Source: Treponema sp.
GTDB taxonomy: Bacteria; Spirochaetota; Spirochaetia; Treponematales; Treponemataceae
DNA: 40,952 bases
Direction: 5' to 3'
NCBI GenBank assembly: GCA_017962965.1
Contig: JAGCUI010000024.1
Span: forward strand, 1-40,952
Made by a program: the position numbers and the translations under genes. The number at the start of each line of letters is the position of its first letter. Position 1 is the first letter of the stretch. Below the pieces are notes generated by a model. The model saw only the letters and a list, made by a program, of their open reading frames with translations, was not told the DNA's origin and did no database searches. Below are positions 9,022-17,501 of the stretch, piece by piece.

Positions 9022-10149
9022 TTACCTTGATGTTAAAAGCTGTTGTTTTGATTCATATCTTGCAACGGCTTCATCAAGTAAAAGTTTTAAAAGGTCGTTG
9101 AATTTAAGACCGGCAGCATCGCACATTTTTGAGAACATGCTGATTGGTGTAAAGCCCGGTAAAGTATTTATTTCGTTCAAATAAACGGCTTTTGTATCCC
9201 TGTCTATAAAAAAATCAACTCTTGCAAGTCCGGTTGCATCAAGTGCTTTGTATGCGGCAACAGCAGTCTTACGGATTTTTTCAAGATCATTTTCGCTGAG
9301 CTCTGCAGGAATTAAAAGCTTTGCTCCGTCTGGATCGTTGTATTTTGCGTCAAAGTCGTAGAAGGTGTGGCTTGGAGCAATTTCTCCAGGGATGTATGCA
9401 ACAACTTCTTCTGTATCGCTTTCTGCAGGATATGTAACTGAATTTCCTGTAACAGAACATTCAATTTCTCTTGCGTTGATTGCTTTTTCGATTAAAACCT
9501 TGTCGTCCCACTGGAAGGCTTCCATAAGTGCAAAGCAGAGTTCTTTTTTATTCTTTACCTTTGAAGCACCGTTTGAGCTTCCGGCACAGCATGGCTTTAC
9601 GAACATAGGATATTCAAGTTCTTTTTCGGTTTCTTCAAGGAATGCATCGTAAACTACAGAGTTGAGCATTATACAGCGTTTAATACAAACATAAGGAACA
9701 ACAGGTAAACCAACGCTCTGCCAGATCATCTTTGTTTTTTCCTTATCCATTGTAATTGCAGAAGAAAGGTGAGTACAACCGACATAAGGAACATCAGCCA
9801 TTTCAAAAAGTCCCTGGATTGTTCCGTCTTCTCCGTAAGTTCCGTGGAGGGCAGGAAAAACAACATCAATATTGAGTGATTTTCCGCCTGCAATAAATGC
9901 ATCTTTTTTTCCGCCAGGAATTACGTTTACAAGGTTTTCTTCCTTTTCTGTAATTTCAAAAATTGCTTTTTCATCGCTCAAAATGCGATTTAATTCTGAA
10001 TCATCCTGAAGATACCATTTTCCTTTTTTAGTAATGGCAATCAAAAATACCTTATCTTCCTTAGAAAAACCTCTTGCAATTGAAGAAGCCGAAAGAAGAC
10101 TGATTTCATGTTCGCCTGAGCGTCCGCCGTATATAAGTGCTATATTCAT
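9022..10149 (-). CDS. ddl: D-alanine--D-alanine ligase
   Basis: 375 aa ATP-grasp enzyme joining two D-Ala for the peptidoglycan stem peptide, in the cytoplasm. Visible motifs are YGGRSGEHEIS (catalytic Glu15), HGTYGEDGTIQG, the ATP-binding VKPCCAGSSNG, the omega-loop FYDFDAKY and the metal-binding LNEINTLPGFT near the end. The tyrosine-bearing omega-loop fits D-Ala-D-Ala rather than D-Ala-D-lactate activity. The start ATG overlaps the murE stop (ATGA), with AGGAG 8 nt upstream inside murE, so murE and ddl are one operon. Its 3' end faces the small membrane protein gene with only a weak imperfect hairpin between them. Confidence 0.96.
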   Translation of the reverse strand: MNIALIYGGRSGEHEISLLSASSIARGFSKEDKVFLIAITKKGKWYLQDDSELNRILSDEKAIFEITEKEENLVNVIPGGKKDAFIAGGKSLNIDVVFPALHGTYGEDGTIQGLFEMADVPYVGCTHLSSAITMDKEKTKMIWQSVGLPVVPYVCIKRCIMLNSVVYDAFLEETEKELEYPMFVKPCCAGSSNGASKVKNKKELCFALMEAFQWDDKVLIEKAINAREIECSVTGNSVTYPAESDTEEVVAYIPGEIAPSHTFYDFDAKYNDPDGAKLLIPAELSENDLEKIRKTAVAAYKALDATGLARVDFFIDRDTKAVYLNEINTLPGFTPISMFSKMCDAAGLKFNDLLKLLLDEAVARYESKQQLLTSR

Positions 10150-11897
10150 TTTAATTCTCCTAATGCTTTTTTTGCCTCAGCAATTTCGTCGTAAGGCATT
10201 GTATAGTCTTTATAGATAATTGAATTTTCGTGTGATTTTCCAAGAAGAAGAACGATGTCTCCCTTTTGTGCCATGTTGAATGCAAAGCGAATAGCCTGTG
10301 GTCTTTCGTGGATGATAAAGAGGTTTTCGTTCATAATTTTGCCCTGCTTAAGAGCGCCGTCTGCAATCATCTGTAAAAGCTCTACAGGATCTTCGTTTCT
10401 AGGGTCTTCGTCTGCAAGAATAACTACGTCGCAGAATTTAGCAGCAATTTCTCCCTGCAAAGGTCTTTTTGTAAGATCTCTTTCTCCGCCGCTTCCAAAA
10501 ACTGCAAACATTCTTCCGCTGCATCTTTTTTTGATTGGTGGAAAGATTGTTTCAAAGCTTGATGGAGTGTGCGCGTAATCAATAATTACTTCAAAAGGCT
10601 GGCCTTCGTCTATAACTGTCATTCTTCCTTTAATAGGAACAAGAGTATGAACTTTTTTTGCAACCTCTTCAAAACTAAGCTCTGTAACGCTGCTTACAGC
10701 TGTAATTGCTGCCATAAGATTATATGTGTTGAATGCGCCTGGAAGCGATGCTTTAATTTCAAAATGAGAGTGAGGGCGAGGCTGAACCGGATCATAATTT
10801 TCAGGATAAAGTGCGTCTGTTCCGTCTGCATCTACACTAAAGCTCAGTCCATATGTGGCAGAAGCAATGTTACGCGCTGTCATATAACGAAGGTTTTCCG
10901 GAATTGGTGGAAGAGGAGTTGCATTTGAACCGCTTTCTGCAGCTGCCTTTCCGGCCTTTCCTTCTGTTGTAAAGCCGTATACGTGATGCTTTGTCTGGCT
11001 TATAAAATAAGAAGCAGATTCATCTTCAAGGTTTACGATTCCGATTGAATTGATGTGTCTTTGTTCTCCGCCGATTGTCTTAATGTGATTGTGTTTATCA
11101 AGAGAGCGGAAAAGATTTGCCTTATCGCTTCTGTAGGTTTCAAAGTTTTTATGGAATTCAAGATGCTCGAGGGTTACGTTCATAAATACACCGCAGTCGA
11201 ACAAAACGTTTCCAAGTCTGTTTAATTTAGTTGAAAGTCCGTGAGACGAAGCTTCTATTACAGCATATTCACAGCCGTTTAAAAGCATTTCATTCAAGTG
11301 ATGCTGGATAATCGGTGCTTCAGGAGTTGTCTGGTGCTGAGGGTTAGGAAGTGCTTCTCCTCCAAAAGAATATTCAACTGTAGAAATAAAGCCTGCCTTT
11401 TTTCCGCACGCACGTAAAAGCTGCCAGATAAAGCTTACAGTACTTGATTTTCCTTCAGTTCCTGTAACTCCGATTACAACAAGACGGTCGCTCGGGTTAT
11501 CATAAAAGGCACTGGAAAGGGGAGCCATAGAAAAACGTGCATCCGCTACATTTATTAAAACAGGTGTATATTTTGGTGTATCGTTTGAAAGCTGATTGTC
11601 GAGTGAGCGTTTGATAATTGCCTTTGCAGTTTCTTCCTGAAGCTCTTTTGAAAGAGTTCCCTGGAAAACTACAACGCTTGCTCCATTTAAAATTGCTTTT
11701 GGAATAAAAGTATTTCCATCTATATGTGTTCCCGGCAATGCAAAAAATAAAGAATCCTTAGTAACCTCGCGCGAATCAAAAACAAGATTTGAAACAGGAA
11801 TGTCATTTATACCGCTTAAATCAGTTATTTTTGTTCCGTCTGCTGCAACTACAGTATTTTTAAAAGCCGGAAGCAATTGTGATAAAATTTTAGTCAT
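10146..11897 (-). CDS. murE: UDP-MurNAc-L-Ala-D-Glu:diamino-acid ligase (MurE)
   Basis: 583 aa, longer than most MurE (about 490-500). It adds the third residue of the peptidoglycan stem. The Mur-ligase P-loop is GVTGTEGKSS (N-to-E and T-to-S changes from the usual GTNGKTT), followed by TTPEAP, EASSHGLS and VTLEHLEFH, the last replacing the usual LTxDHLDYH. The substrate-selecting loop reads EDPRNEDP instead of the meso-DAP signature DNPR; spirochaete peptidoglycan commonly contains L-ornithine, so an ornithine substrate is plausible. Extra length comes from an insertion around residues 255-320. The ATG follows a TATAAT by 6 nt with no Shine-Dalgarno, so the mRNA may be leaderless. ddl overlaps its stop. 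Confidence 0.95.
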   Translation of the reverse strand: MTKILSQLLPAFKNTVVAADGTKITDLSGINDIPVSNLVFDSREVTKDSLFFALPGTHIDGNTFIPKAILNGASVVVFQGTLSKELQEETAKAIIKRSLDNQLSNDTPKYTPVLINVADARFSMAPLSSAFYDNPSDRLVVIGVTGTEGKSSTVSFIWQLLRACGKKAGFISTVEYSFGGEALPNPQHQTTPEAPIIQHHLNEMLLNGCEYAVIEASSHGLSTKLNRLGNVLFDCGVFMNVTLEHLEFHKNFETYRSDKANLFRSLDKHNHIKTIGGEQRHINSIGIVNLEDESASYFISQTKHHVYGFTTEGKAGKAAAESGSNATPLPPIPENLRYMTARNIASATYGLSFSVDADGTDALYPENYDPVQPRPHSHFEIKASLPGAFNTYNLMAAITAVSSVTELSFEEVAKKVHTLVPIKGRMTVIDEGQPFEVIIDYAHTPSSFETIFPPIKKRCSGRMFAVFGSGGERDLTKRPLQGEIAAKFCDVVILADEDPRNEDPVELLQMIADGALKQGKIMNENLFIIHERPQAIRFAFNMAQKGDIVLLLGKSHENSIIYKDYTMPYDEIAEAKKALGELK

Positions 11898-11903
11898 AAA
11901 AGC

Positions 11904-11948
11904 ATTATAACGTTAATAATTGAAATAGTAAATTATAGTCATTATAAT
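11904..11948. promoter_or_regulatory. interleaved divergent promoters of murE and queD
   Basis: For queD (+): TTGAAA 11920-11925, 17 bp, TATAAT 11943-11948, then 6 nt to ATG. For murE (-): TTTACT (11927-11932), 17 bp, TATAAT (11904-11909), then 6 nt to ATG. Each -35 lies inside the spacer of the other, so the two polymerases should compete. Neither gene has a Shine-Dalgarno. Confidence 0.75.
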
Positions 11949-11954
11949 GCACTT

Positions 11955-12356
11955 ATGTTCGAAGTACGTGTTCAGGCAGATTTTTCTGCTGCTCATTTTT
12001 TAAAGGATTATAACGGAAAGTGTGAAAATCTCCACGGCCACAATTACAAGGTGTTTGCCCATGTTAAAGGAGAAGTTTTAAATGAAGGCGGAATGCTTCT
12101 GGATTTTTCAAAATTAAAGGATGCTTTGCGTTCCGTATGTAAAAAAATTGACCACACAAATTTAAATGACTTAAGCGTTTTTAAAGATAATCCAAGTGCC
12201 GAACGAGTTGCCATGTACATTTATGACGGAATCATAGCAGAGTTAAAAAATCAGAATATTGATTTATCTTATAAAGACGGGAAAAAAGAGGCTTATTTAT
12301 TCTCTATTGATGTTTTTGAAACAGACACAAGCCGCGCAACATATTCAGTTATTTAG
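11955..12356 (+). CDS. queD: 6-carboxy-tetrahydropterin synthase (QueD)
   Basis: 133 aa. QueD converts dihydroneopterin triphosphate to 6-carboxytetrahydropterin, the second step towards the tRNA base queuosine. The zinc ligands His14 (SAAHFL), His27 and His29 (HGH), the catalytic Cys23 of CENLHGHNY, and DHTNLND are all present. Length and motifs favour QueD over PTPS-III or eukaryotic PTPS. A perfect TTGAAA-17-TATAAT promoter ends 6 nt before the ATG, so the message is probably leaderless. The 3' end overlaps the convergent diguanylate cyclase gene by 8 bp. No queC, queE or folE is in the window. Confidence 0.95.
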   Translation: MFEVRVQADFSAAHFLKDYNGKCENLHGHNYKVFAHVKGEVLNEGGMLLDFSKLKDALRSVCKKIDHTNLNDLSVFKDNPSAERVAMYIYDGIIAELKNQNIDLSYKDGKKEAYLFSIDVFETDTSRATYSVI

Positions 12357-14301
12357 CCTTTTCGTGCTTTTGTTTTTTTTCTGTATACAAATCTGAATCG
12401 GCCTTGGCAAGCAGGGCTTTTAAAAGTGTGTTTTCTTCTGAGTATTCTGCCGCACCAAAACTTGCAGAAACAACAAAAGGAAGATTATTTTCTTTGGAAA
12501 TGATTTCACAATTCTTATTGATTTTTGCACGGATGCCAGGCATTTGAGTTAAGTCCATTCCAGGAATTACCATCGCAAATTCATCACCGCTTAAACGTGC
12601 AACAATATCACTTGAACGGAAGCACCTTTTTAATACATCAGCAATAGTTTTAATTGCAAGGTCCCCGACTTCATGTCCGTATGTATCGTTTATAGTTTTT
12701 AATCCGTCCAAATCACCGAAAATTACAAGACCCTTTCCTTCTTTTCCAAGAGCAGTTGTTGTAATCTTGTGCTGTCCTTCTGTTAAAAATCCGCGGCGGT
12801 TATAAACCTTTGTAAGTTCATCAATGCGTGAAATTTCTGCAAGAGTAGTGTTGTCGTGGGCAAGAATGTCGTTCAATTCTGTGAGCATACTGTTTTCGTT
12901 AATCTTTAAAGAATAATCGTAGGCCTGAGAAATGGTGTTTGCAAAAACCTTAAGAACAACGCTGTAGAAATAGAAGGAAAGCTTTGTGATTTTACAAATC
13001 ATGTATCCGTAGTTTGTCTGTCCGTAGAAAATAGGCTGAACAATGTAAGTTCCGTTTCCGTTTTCCAGGTTGATTTTTGGAATGATTCCTTCGTGCGGAT
13101 CAAAATAGTCCTTCTGGTTTTTATTGTAGTTATTTATAGAAAGATTAAGATCGTTGTCTATAAGGATTGTAAGATATGCCTTGTCCGGAAGCTCAAATTC
13201 TTCTTCTTTTGAAAGTGTTATTGGCTCATCATAAAGACAGATTCCGATTCCCCTGATATCTGCAATGTCAATCATTGTTGGAAGGGCGTTGTAAATATCA
13301 TCAATTGTGTGGATGTTTTGAACAATATCGAGCGTTCTGTAAACCTTAGAAAAACGCACGGTTAAATCAACATATTCCATCTGGATTGACTGTGCTGAGC
13401 CCGAAATATTTTCTTCATCCTGGCATTCACATCCGCATGATTGTCTGTATCTTATAGAAAGATCTACAGGTGTATAATGAGGAAGCTCTTTTCCTTCAAG
13501 ATAATTATATGCAAGCTCTGCAGCCTTCCATCCCTGGTTGTAGGTTTCCTGGTTGATTGTAGTAAGAGGTGGAACAGACATTTTTGCAATATATGCATCG
13601 TCAAAGCCTGTAACAATTAAATCCTGTGGAACAGAAAGCCCGAGTGAATGGAAAAAGTCTATGCAGGCTAAGGCCATTAAATCGTTTGCAGAAACTACAC
13701 AGTCGAATTTAATATCATCCTTGGAACGGAATCTTTCTTCTAAAACTTCTCGTGTAACTTCTACAGAAAAGTTTGAATCTATAACAAAGTCGGGATTAAA
13801 GACCAGCCCGTTATTTTTTAATGCTTCTTTAAAGGCTTCTTCGCGTTCTGCAGATTCAACTGATTTTGTAAGGTTTGCAGAAACGAATGCGATATTTTTA
13901 CAGCCGTGTTTTTCCTTAAGATGCTTTATAAGCTCATTAAAAACTTTTTTACAGTCGGCCTTAATATAGCTTGAATTTTTAAGGGGAAGTTCAATTCCCA
14001 TAGAGATTGTTTTTTTTGATTCGTAATCTTTTAAAACTTTAGAAAGCTCTTCCGGAGACAAGAAATTACAGAAGGAGCCTGAGATAAAAATTGCAAAATC
14101 GATTGACTTGGCTGCTAAAAGCTTTGCGATACTCCAGTACTGATAATCAAAATATCCTCTGGTGGAGTTAGGAAGATTTACCTGAGAAACTAAGAGACAA
14201 ACATCTTTATTTTTGTAGAAATCATGGATTCCACTAATTATCTGAATTGTGTACTCTGCATGAAGTCTATCAACAATTACAGCTATATGTTTTCTGTTCA
14301 T
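12349..14301 (-). CDS. LacI/PBP-like sensor fused to a GGDEF diguanylate cyclase
   Basis: 650 aa. Residues 1-285 are a LacI-type periplasmic-binding fold (opens KHIAVIVDRL; VTGFDDAYIAK and LTTINQ near its end) but the helix-turn-helix that precedes this domain in LacI regulators is absent, and there is no signal peptide or membrane segment, so it should sense a sugar-like ligand in the cytoplasm. A GAF-like linker (about 300-450) follows. The C-terminal GGDEF domain has SGDEF at 571-575, metal-binding FGDLDGLK, and an inhibitory RxxD site (Arg562-Asp565) five residues upstream, so c-di-GMP synthesis with product inhibition is likely. The gene lies behind the xylanase, suggesting a link to plant sugars. 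Promoter TTGATT-17-TATAAT gives a leader of only about 8 nt. Confidence 0.9.
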   Translation of the reverse strand: MNRKHIAVIVDRLHAEYTIQIISGIHDFYKNKDVCLLVSQVNLPNSTRGYFDYQYWSIAKLLAAKSIDFAIFISGSFCNFLSPEELSKVLKDYESKKTISMGIELPLKNSSYIKADCKKVFNELIKHLKEKHGCKNIAFVSANLTKSVESAEREEAFKEALKNNGLVFNPDFVIDSNFSVEVTREVLEERFRSKDDIKFDCVVSANDLMALACIDFFHSLGLSVPQDLIVTGFDDAYIAKMSVPPLTTINQETYNQGWKAAELAYNYLEGKELPHYTPVDLSIRYRQSCGCECQDEENISGSAQSIQMEYVDLTVRFSKVYRTLDIVQNIHTIDDIYNALPTMIDIADIRGIGICLYDEPITLSKEEEFELPDKAYLTILIDNDLNLSINNYNKNQKDYFDPHEGIIPKINLENGNGTYIVQPIFYGQTNYGYMICKITKLSFYFYSVVLKVFANTISQAYDYSLKINENSMLTELNDILAHDNTTLAEISRIDELTKVYNRRGFLTEGQHKITTTALGKEGKGLVIFGDLDGLKTINDTYGHEVGDLAIKTIADVLKRCFRSSDIVARLSGDEFAMVIPGMDLTQMPGIRAKINKNCEIISKENNLPFVVSASFGAAEYSEENTLLKALLAKADSDLYTEKKQKHEKAK

Positions 14302-14315
14302 AACCAGTATAAGTC

Positions 14316-14344
14316 ATTATAACATCAACATTTCAGATAATCAA
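14316..14344 (-). promoter_or_regulatory. promoter of the LacI-like/GGDEF gene
   Basis: Minus-strand TTGATT (14339-14344), 17 bp, TATAAT (14316-14321). The box ends 14 nt before the ATG, predicting a leader of about 8 nt without Shine-Dalgarno. A second box, TATACT (14306-14311), lies 4 nt before the ATG. Confidence 0.6.
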
Positions 14345-14405
14345 AAAAATATTGAATTTTTTTTGAACTTACATACTAGTTATCAACAGAATTTTAGGTG
14401 CTTTT

Positions 14406-15728
14406 TTATTTAGCGGCCTGCATGATTGAATCAAAGCTCTGGTTTGTATAATATTTTTGTCCTTTTTTACTGAATAAAAGAGGATGATTTTTACCGTCGC
14501 GGTTAATCCATGAGTTTTCGTTATTGATTCCCCATACAGTTACATTTTTGATGCAGTTTTTGCCGTTATAAAGCTTTCCGTATTTTTTAAGCACATTAAA
14601 ATAATTAAGATAAACCTTTGCAGCAGCTTCCTGTGTAGTAGCGCCGCCAACATCAAATTCTGTTACATGGATATCAAGTCCCAATGCAAGATATTTTTTG
14701 ATGCTTTCTTCGTAGGCAGAAACAGTAGGGAAGGTAAGACCAACGTGACTCTGCATTCCCATTACATCAATGCGTGGTTTTACCTGAATGCCGTTTACAT
14801 TCTGAGCGCTTCCTCTTTTTATTGCGCCGATTATTTTGATGATTGCATCTGTTTTAAGACCCTGGCTGTAGTTCATGTATTCGTTGTAATCGTTATAGCA
14901 GAGCTTTACATCCTTTGGAGCATATGCGTTTGCAAAGCGGAATGCGTTTACAATAAATTCATCGCTCTGGTAAATCTGATACCATCTTGAGCCGCCCTGA
15001 TCCGGTTTTTTATCCTTTGTACTGTTTGTTGAGCCTCTGAGGTAATTTGTACTTGAAGCATCATCTGCAGCAGCTTCATTTACAACGTCCCATGCCCAGA
15101 TGATGTGTTTTCCGCCGTTGTTTTTCTTTTCCCATTCGTTTACATACTGAACGACAGTTTTGATGTACCATTCCTGTCTTGCAGTCATTACTTCCTTGCT
15201 AACAAGTTTTTTGGAAGTGTTGTAATCCTCGTAAAAGAATGCGTCGTCTGTCTGAGAATGCCATACTAAAACGTGGCCCCTCATTTTTAAGTTATTAGCC
15301 TTACACAAAGCAAGGATGTCTCCAAGGCGGTCGAGGCTGTTTAATTTTGGAGGAGTGATTACCTGTCCGTTGGAAGCTTTAAAAGTTGTATTGTCCAAAG
15401 AAGGTCTGTTTCCCCACCATGCAAAAATAAACTGAGGCTTAAAGCAGTTTCCCATTGTTACAGAGTCTGCATGCTTTTTAAGTCCGTTCTGAACCTCGGT
15501 ATAAGTAAATTCGCCTTTGGTTCCCCAGCCCTTGCCCCAGTTACCGTACTCGCAGGCAATGCCAAAGGATTCAAAGTATTTGGAGTATGTCTGTTTGATT
15601 GAAGGCACATCACTAGTAAGCCAGTCCTTCCCGGTTCCGTTTTTTTCTGCAGAAGTGAGTGCAACAGCAGAGGAGAGAAACAAGAGGGTTGTTATAACGA
15701 TTTTTTTTACAGGATTGATTTTTTTCAT
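14406..15728 (-). CDS. secreted GH10 endo-1,4-beta-xylanase
   Basis: 440 aa. A signal peptide (residues 1-27, cleavage near LTSA) leads a single GH10 barrel without a carbohydrate-binding module. GH10 enzymes cut the xylan backbone with retention. Acid/base Glu218 sits in WAWDVVNE and the nucleophile Glu357 in HVTEFDV; RGHVLVWHSQ, GMQSH and WGINNENSW are the usual subsite motifs. The conserved SENxMK strand reads MGNCFKP, losing the Glu. A clear Shine-Dalgarno TTGGAGG precedes the ATG. It starts only 38 bp after hisF on the same strand with no visible terminator or convincing promoter between them, so it may be read from the hisH promoter. This gene is the main hint of a fibre-degrading habitat. 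Confidence 0.95.
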   Translation of the reverse strand: MKKINPVKKIVITTLLFLSSAVALTSAEKNGTGKDWLTSDVPSIKQTYSKYFESFGIACEYGNWGKGWGTKGEFTYTEVQNGLKKHADSVTMGNCFKPQFIFAWWGNRPSLDNTTFKASNGQVITPPKLNSLDRLGDILALCKANNLKMRGHVLVWHSQTDDAFFYEDYNTSKKLVSKEVMTARQEWYIKTVVQYVNEWEKKNNGGKHIIWAWDVVNEAAADDASSTNYLRGSTNSTKDKKPDQGGSRWYQIYQSDEFIVNAFRFANAYAPKDVKLCYNDYNEYMNYSQGLKTDAIIKIIGAIKRGSAQNVNGIQVKPRIDVMGMQSHVGLTFPTVSAYEESIKKYLALGLDIHVTEFDVGGATTQEAAAKVYLNYFNVLKKYGKLYNGKNCIKNVTVWGINNENSWINRDGKNHPLLFSKKGQKYYTNQSFDSIMQAAK

Positions 15729-15766
15729 ATAGAACCTCCAATATGAATTCGTGGTGACGAGGGGTG

Positions 15767-16531
15767 TTACATTCTTACGGGGATGCCCTGCTGGTTCAGG
15801 TCGGATTTGATCTGGCCGATGGTGTAGGTGCCGTTATGAACCATGCTGGCAATGAGGGCCGCGTCTGCTTTGCCTTCTTTTAGTACGTCTACAAGGTGCT
15901 GTGGAGTTCCGCCGCCACCGCTTGCAATAACCGGAACGTCAACATTTTCAGAAATCATTTTTGTAAGCTCAATGTCGTAGCCGTTTTTAGTGCCGTCTGC
16001 ATCCATGGAATTTAATACAATCTCGCCGGCTCCAAGACTCACGCCTTTTTTAGCCCATTCAAGAGCATCAAGACCTGTGTCTACACGACCGCCGTTAATT
16101 GTTGTTCCGTAGCCGCTTGGCTTTGTAGGGTCTTTCCTAACGTCCATACCAAGAACAATGCACTGGTTTCCGAAAATGCGTGCACCTTCTGTAATAAGGC
16201 CCGGATTTTTTACAGCCTGTGAATTGAGAGAAACCTTTTCTGCACCGGCGAGGATTGTGGAACGGATATCATCGATTGTTCCGATTCCGCCTCCAACACA
16301 GAAAGGAATGAATACCTGAGAAGCAACACGAGAAATCAAATCAAGAATTGGACCTCTTCCGCGGGCAGAAGCAATAATGTCGTAAAAAACAAGCTCGTCT
16401 ACACCCTGGCGGTAATATTCACTAGCCATTTCTACAGGGTCGCCAATATCTATATTGTTTAAAAATTTTACACCTTTTGTTGTGCGTCCGTCCTTTACAT
16501 CAAGGCAGACAATAATACGCTTTTTAATCAT
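15767..16531 (-). CDS. hisF: imidazole glycerol phosphate synthase, cyclase subunit
   Basis: 254 aa (beta/alpha)8 barrel, standard length. Both catalytic aspartates are at the canonical positions, Asp11 (VCLDVKDG) and Asp130 (LGMDVRK); phosphate-binding glycine loops CVGGGIG and ASGGGGTP are intact, as is [10 protein letters not shown]. With HisH it turns PRFAR plus ammonia into IGP and AICAR in histidine synthesis. The start overlaps the hisH stop by 8 bp with GGAG upstream. The rest of the his pathway is not in this window. Because it keeps all true-HisF residues, a role in the HisF-like sugar amidination systems is less likely. Confidence 0.96.
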   Translation of the reverse strand: MIKKRIIVCLDVKDGRTTKGVKFLNNIDIGDPVEMASEYYRQGVDELVFYDIIASARGRGPILDLISRVASQVFIPFCVGGGIGTIDDIRSTILAGAEKVSLNSQAVKNPGLITEGARIFGNQCIVLGMDVRKDPTKPSGYGTTINGGRVDTGLDALEWAKKGVSLGAGEIVLNSMDADGTKNGYDIELTKMISENVDVPVIASGGGGTPQHLVDVLKEGKADAALIASMVHNGTYTIGQIKSDLNQQGIPVRM

Positions 16532-17144
16532 TGCAGAAATTCTCCAGTATCTTTAATCCAGGTACACCGCTTTTTTCAGGGTGGAACTGGCATGCAAAAA
16601 TATTTCCGCTTTGAATTACTGCGGGAACCTTAATTCCGTAATCGGCACTGGCCTTAACCACCGTACCGTCATCCGGACAAATCACATAGGAATGAACAAA
16701 ATAAAAATCAGCGTTCAAAGGAACATCCTTTAAAATAGGGCATTCACCGTTTGAGCGTTCAAGATTATTCCATCCCATATGAGGTACTTTTAATTTATTT
16801 TTAAGAGAGGAATCTATTGTGTAAAAATGCCGGATTTTTCCTTTAACAAAGCCAAGACAATTTGTGTTACCTTCTTCAGACCAGTCAAAAATAATCTGAG
16901 AGCCAAGACAGATTCCTAGAATGGGTTTTCCGTCCTTAATCCAGTTTTTAATAAATGTTGTAAAGCCTGATTTATCAAGTTCCTTCATGGCATAAGCCGC
17001 ATCTCCGTCGCCCGGGAAAATCAGCTTTGAGCAGTCCTTAAGCTCCTCAGGATTTTTTGAAAGAATGTATTCAATGTTCAGTGCTTTTAATGCGCGTTCA
17101 ACACTTGTAATGTTTCCTGTGTTGTAATCAATAATTCCAATCAT
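16524..17144 (-). CDS. hisH: imidazole glycerol phosphate synthase, glutaminase subunit
   Basis: 206 aa class I glutamine amidotransferase, supplying ammonia to HisF. The triad is visible: Cys79 in GICLGSQ, His188 and Glu190 in [10 protein letters not shown] place the start at 17144 ([11 protein letters not shown], the standard HisH N-terminus) rather than the in-frame ATG at 17180, because the upstream extension is hydrophobic and encoded by promoter sequence: TTGAAT-17-TATACT ends 7 nt before the chosen ATG. This predicts a leaderless transcript for hisH-hisF and perhaps the xylanase. Confidence 0.95.
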   Translation of the reverse strand: MIGIIDYNTGNITSVERALKALNIEYILSKNPEELKDCSKLIFPGDGDAAYAMKELDKSGFTTFIKNWIKDGKPILGICLGSQIIFDWSEEGNTNCLGFVKGKIRHFYTIDSSLKNKLKVPHMGWNNLERSNGECPILKDVPLNADFYFVHSYVICPDDGTVVKASADYGIKVPAVIQSGNIFACQFHPEKSGVPGLKILENFCND

Positions 17145-17151
17145 GCCTATG

Positions 17152-17180
17152 AGTATATAGTAAAAAAATAACAAATTCAA
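17152..17180 (-). promoter_or_regulatory. promoter of hisH-hisF, leaderless spacing
   Basis: Minus-strand TTGAAT (17175-17180), exact 17-bp spacer, TATACT (17152-17157), then 7 nt to the ATG. It overlaps codons of the longer, rejected hisH start. Confidence 0.75.
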
Positions 17181-17210
17181 TTTTTATAAATCTGCCGTGG
17201 CCCTATAATA

Positions 17211-17239
17211 TGGAAAATCTTTATGAATGGGAGTATAAT
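17211..17239 (+). promoter_or_regulatory. promoter of the small tail-charged membrane protein
   Basis: TGGAAA (17211-17216), 17 bp, TATAAT (17234-17239), 7 nt before ATG 17247. A second TATAAT at 17204-17209 could serve the longer start at 17223. Confidence 0.5.
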
Positions 17240-17246
17240 ATTGATT

Positions 17247-17489
17247 ATGACTTTTAAAGAATATTTTAATATTATTTTGAATCTGTTAAAAGACTGGCGC
17301 GTTATTGTAACAGTTGTTGTCGTAATTTTTGCCATGCATTCAGTCTGTAAAATTGTAAACTATAAGAAAAAGCCTAAGAAGGTTAAAAAATCAAAGTTAT
17401 TAACAGAAGCTCAGGCAGCACCACAGGCACAAGCCGCACAGCCAGCCCAGGCAGAACAGCCTAAAGAAGGCGAAGAAGAGAAAAAATAA
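17247..17489 (+). CDS. small single-pass membrane protein with Ala/Gln/Glu-rich tail
   Basis: 80 aa. One hydrophobic helix (about residues 18-36, VIVTVVVVIFAMH) is followed by a very basic stretch KKKPKKVKKSK and a low-complexity tail rich in A, Q, P and E. The charge pattern suggests the basic and acidic tail is cytoplasmic. No family recognised. ATG 17247 is preferred because a TATAAT ends 7 nt upstream; an in-frame ATG at 17223 would add eight residues, and its sequence overlaps the -35/-10 region. Divergent from hisH. Confidence 0.7.
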   Translation: MTFKEYFNIILNLLKDWRVIVTVVVVIFAMHSVCKIVNYKKKPKKVKKSKLLTEAQAAPQAQAAQPAQAEQPKEGEEEKK

Positions 17490-17501
17490 GAATTTTATTA
17501 A

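Noticed and set aside
12589..12591. SGDEF read as a dead GGDEF
   Set aside because: SGDEF is found in active cyclases and the metal and inhibitory-site residues are intact.
15767..17144. HisF/HisH as a sugar-amidation pair for surface glycans
   Set aside because: All true-HisF catalytic residues (Asp11, Asp130) are present and no NeuB/PseA-like gene is nearby.
17145..17180. Longer hisH start at 17180
   Set aside because: The extension is hydrophobic and is made of promoter sequence; family members start at MIGIIDY.
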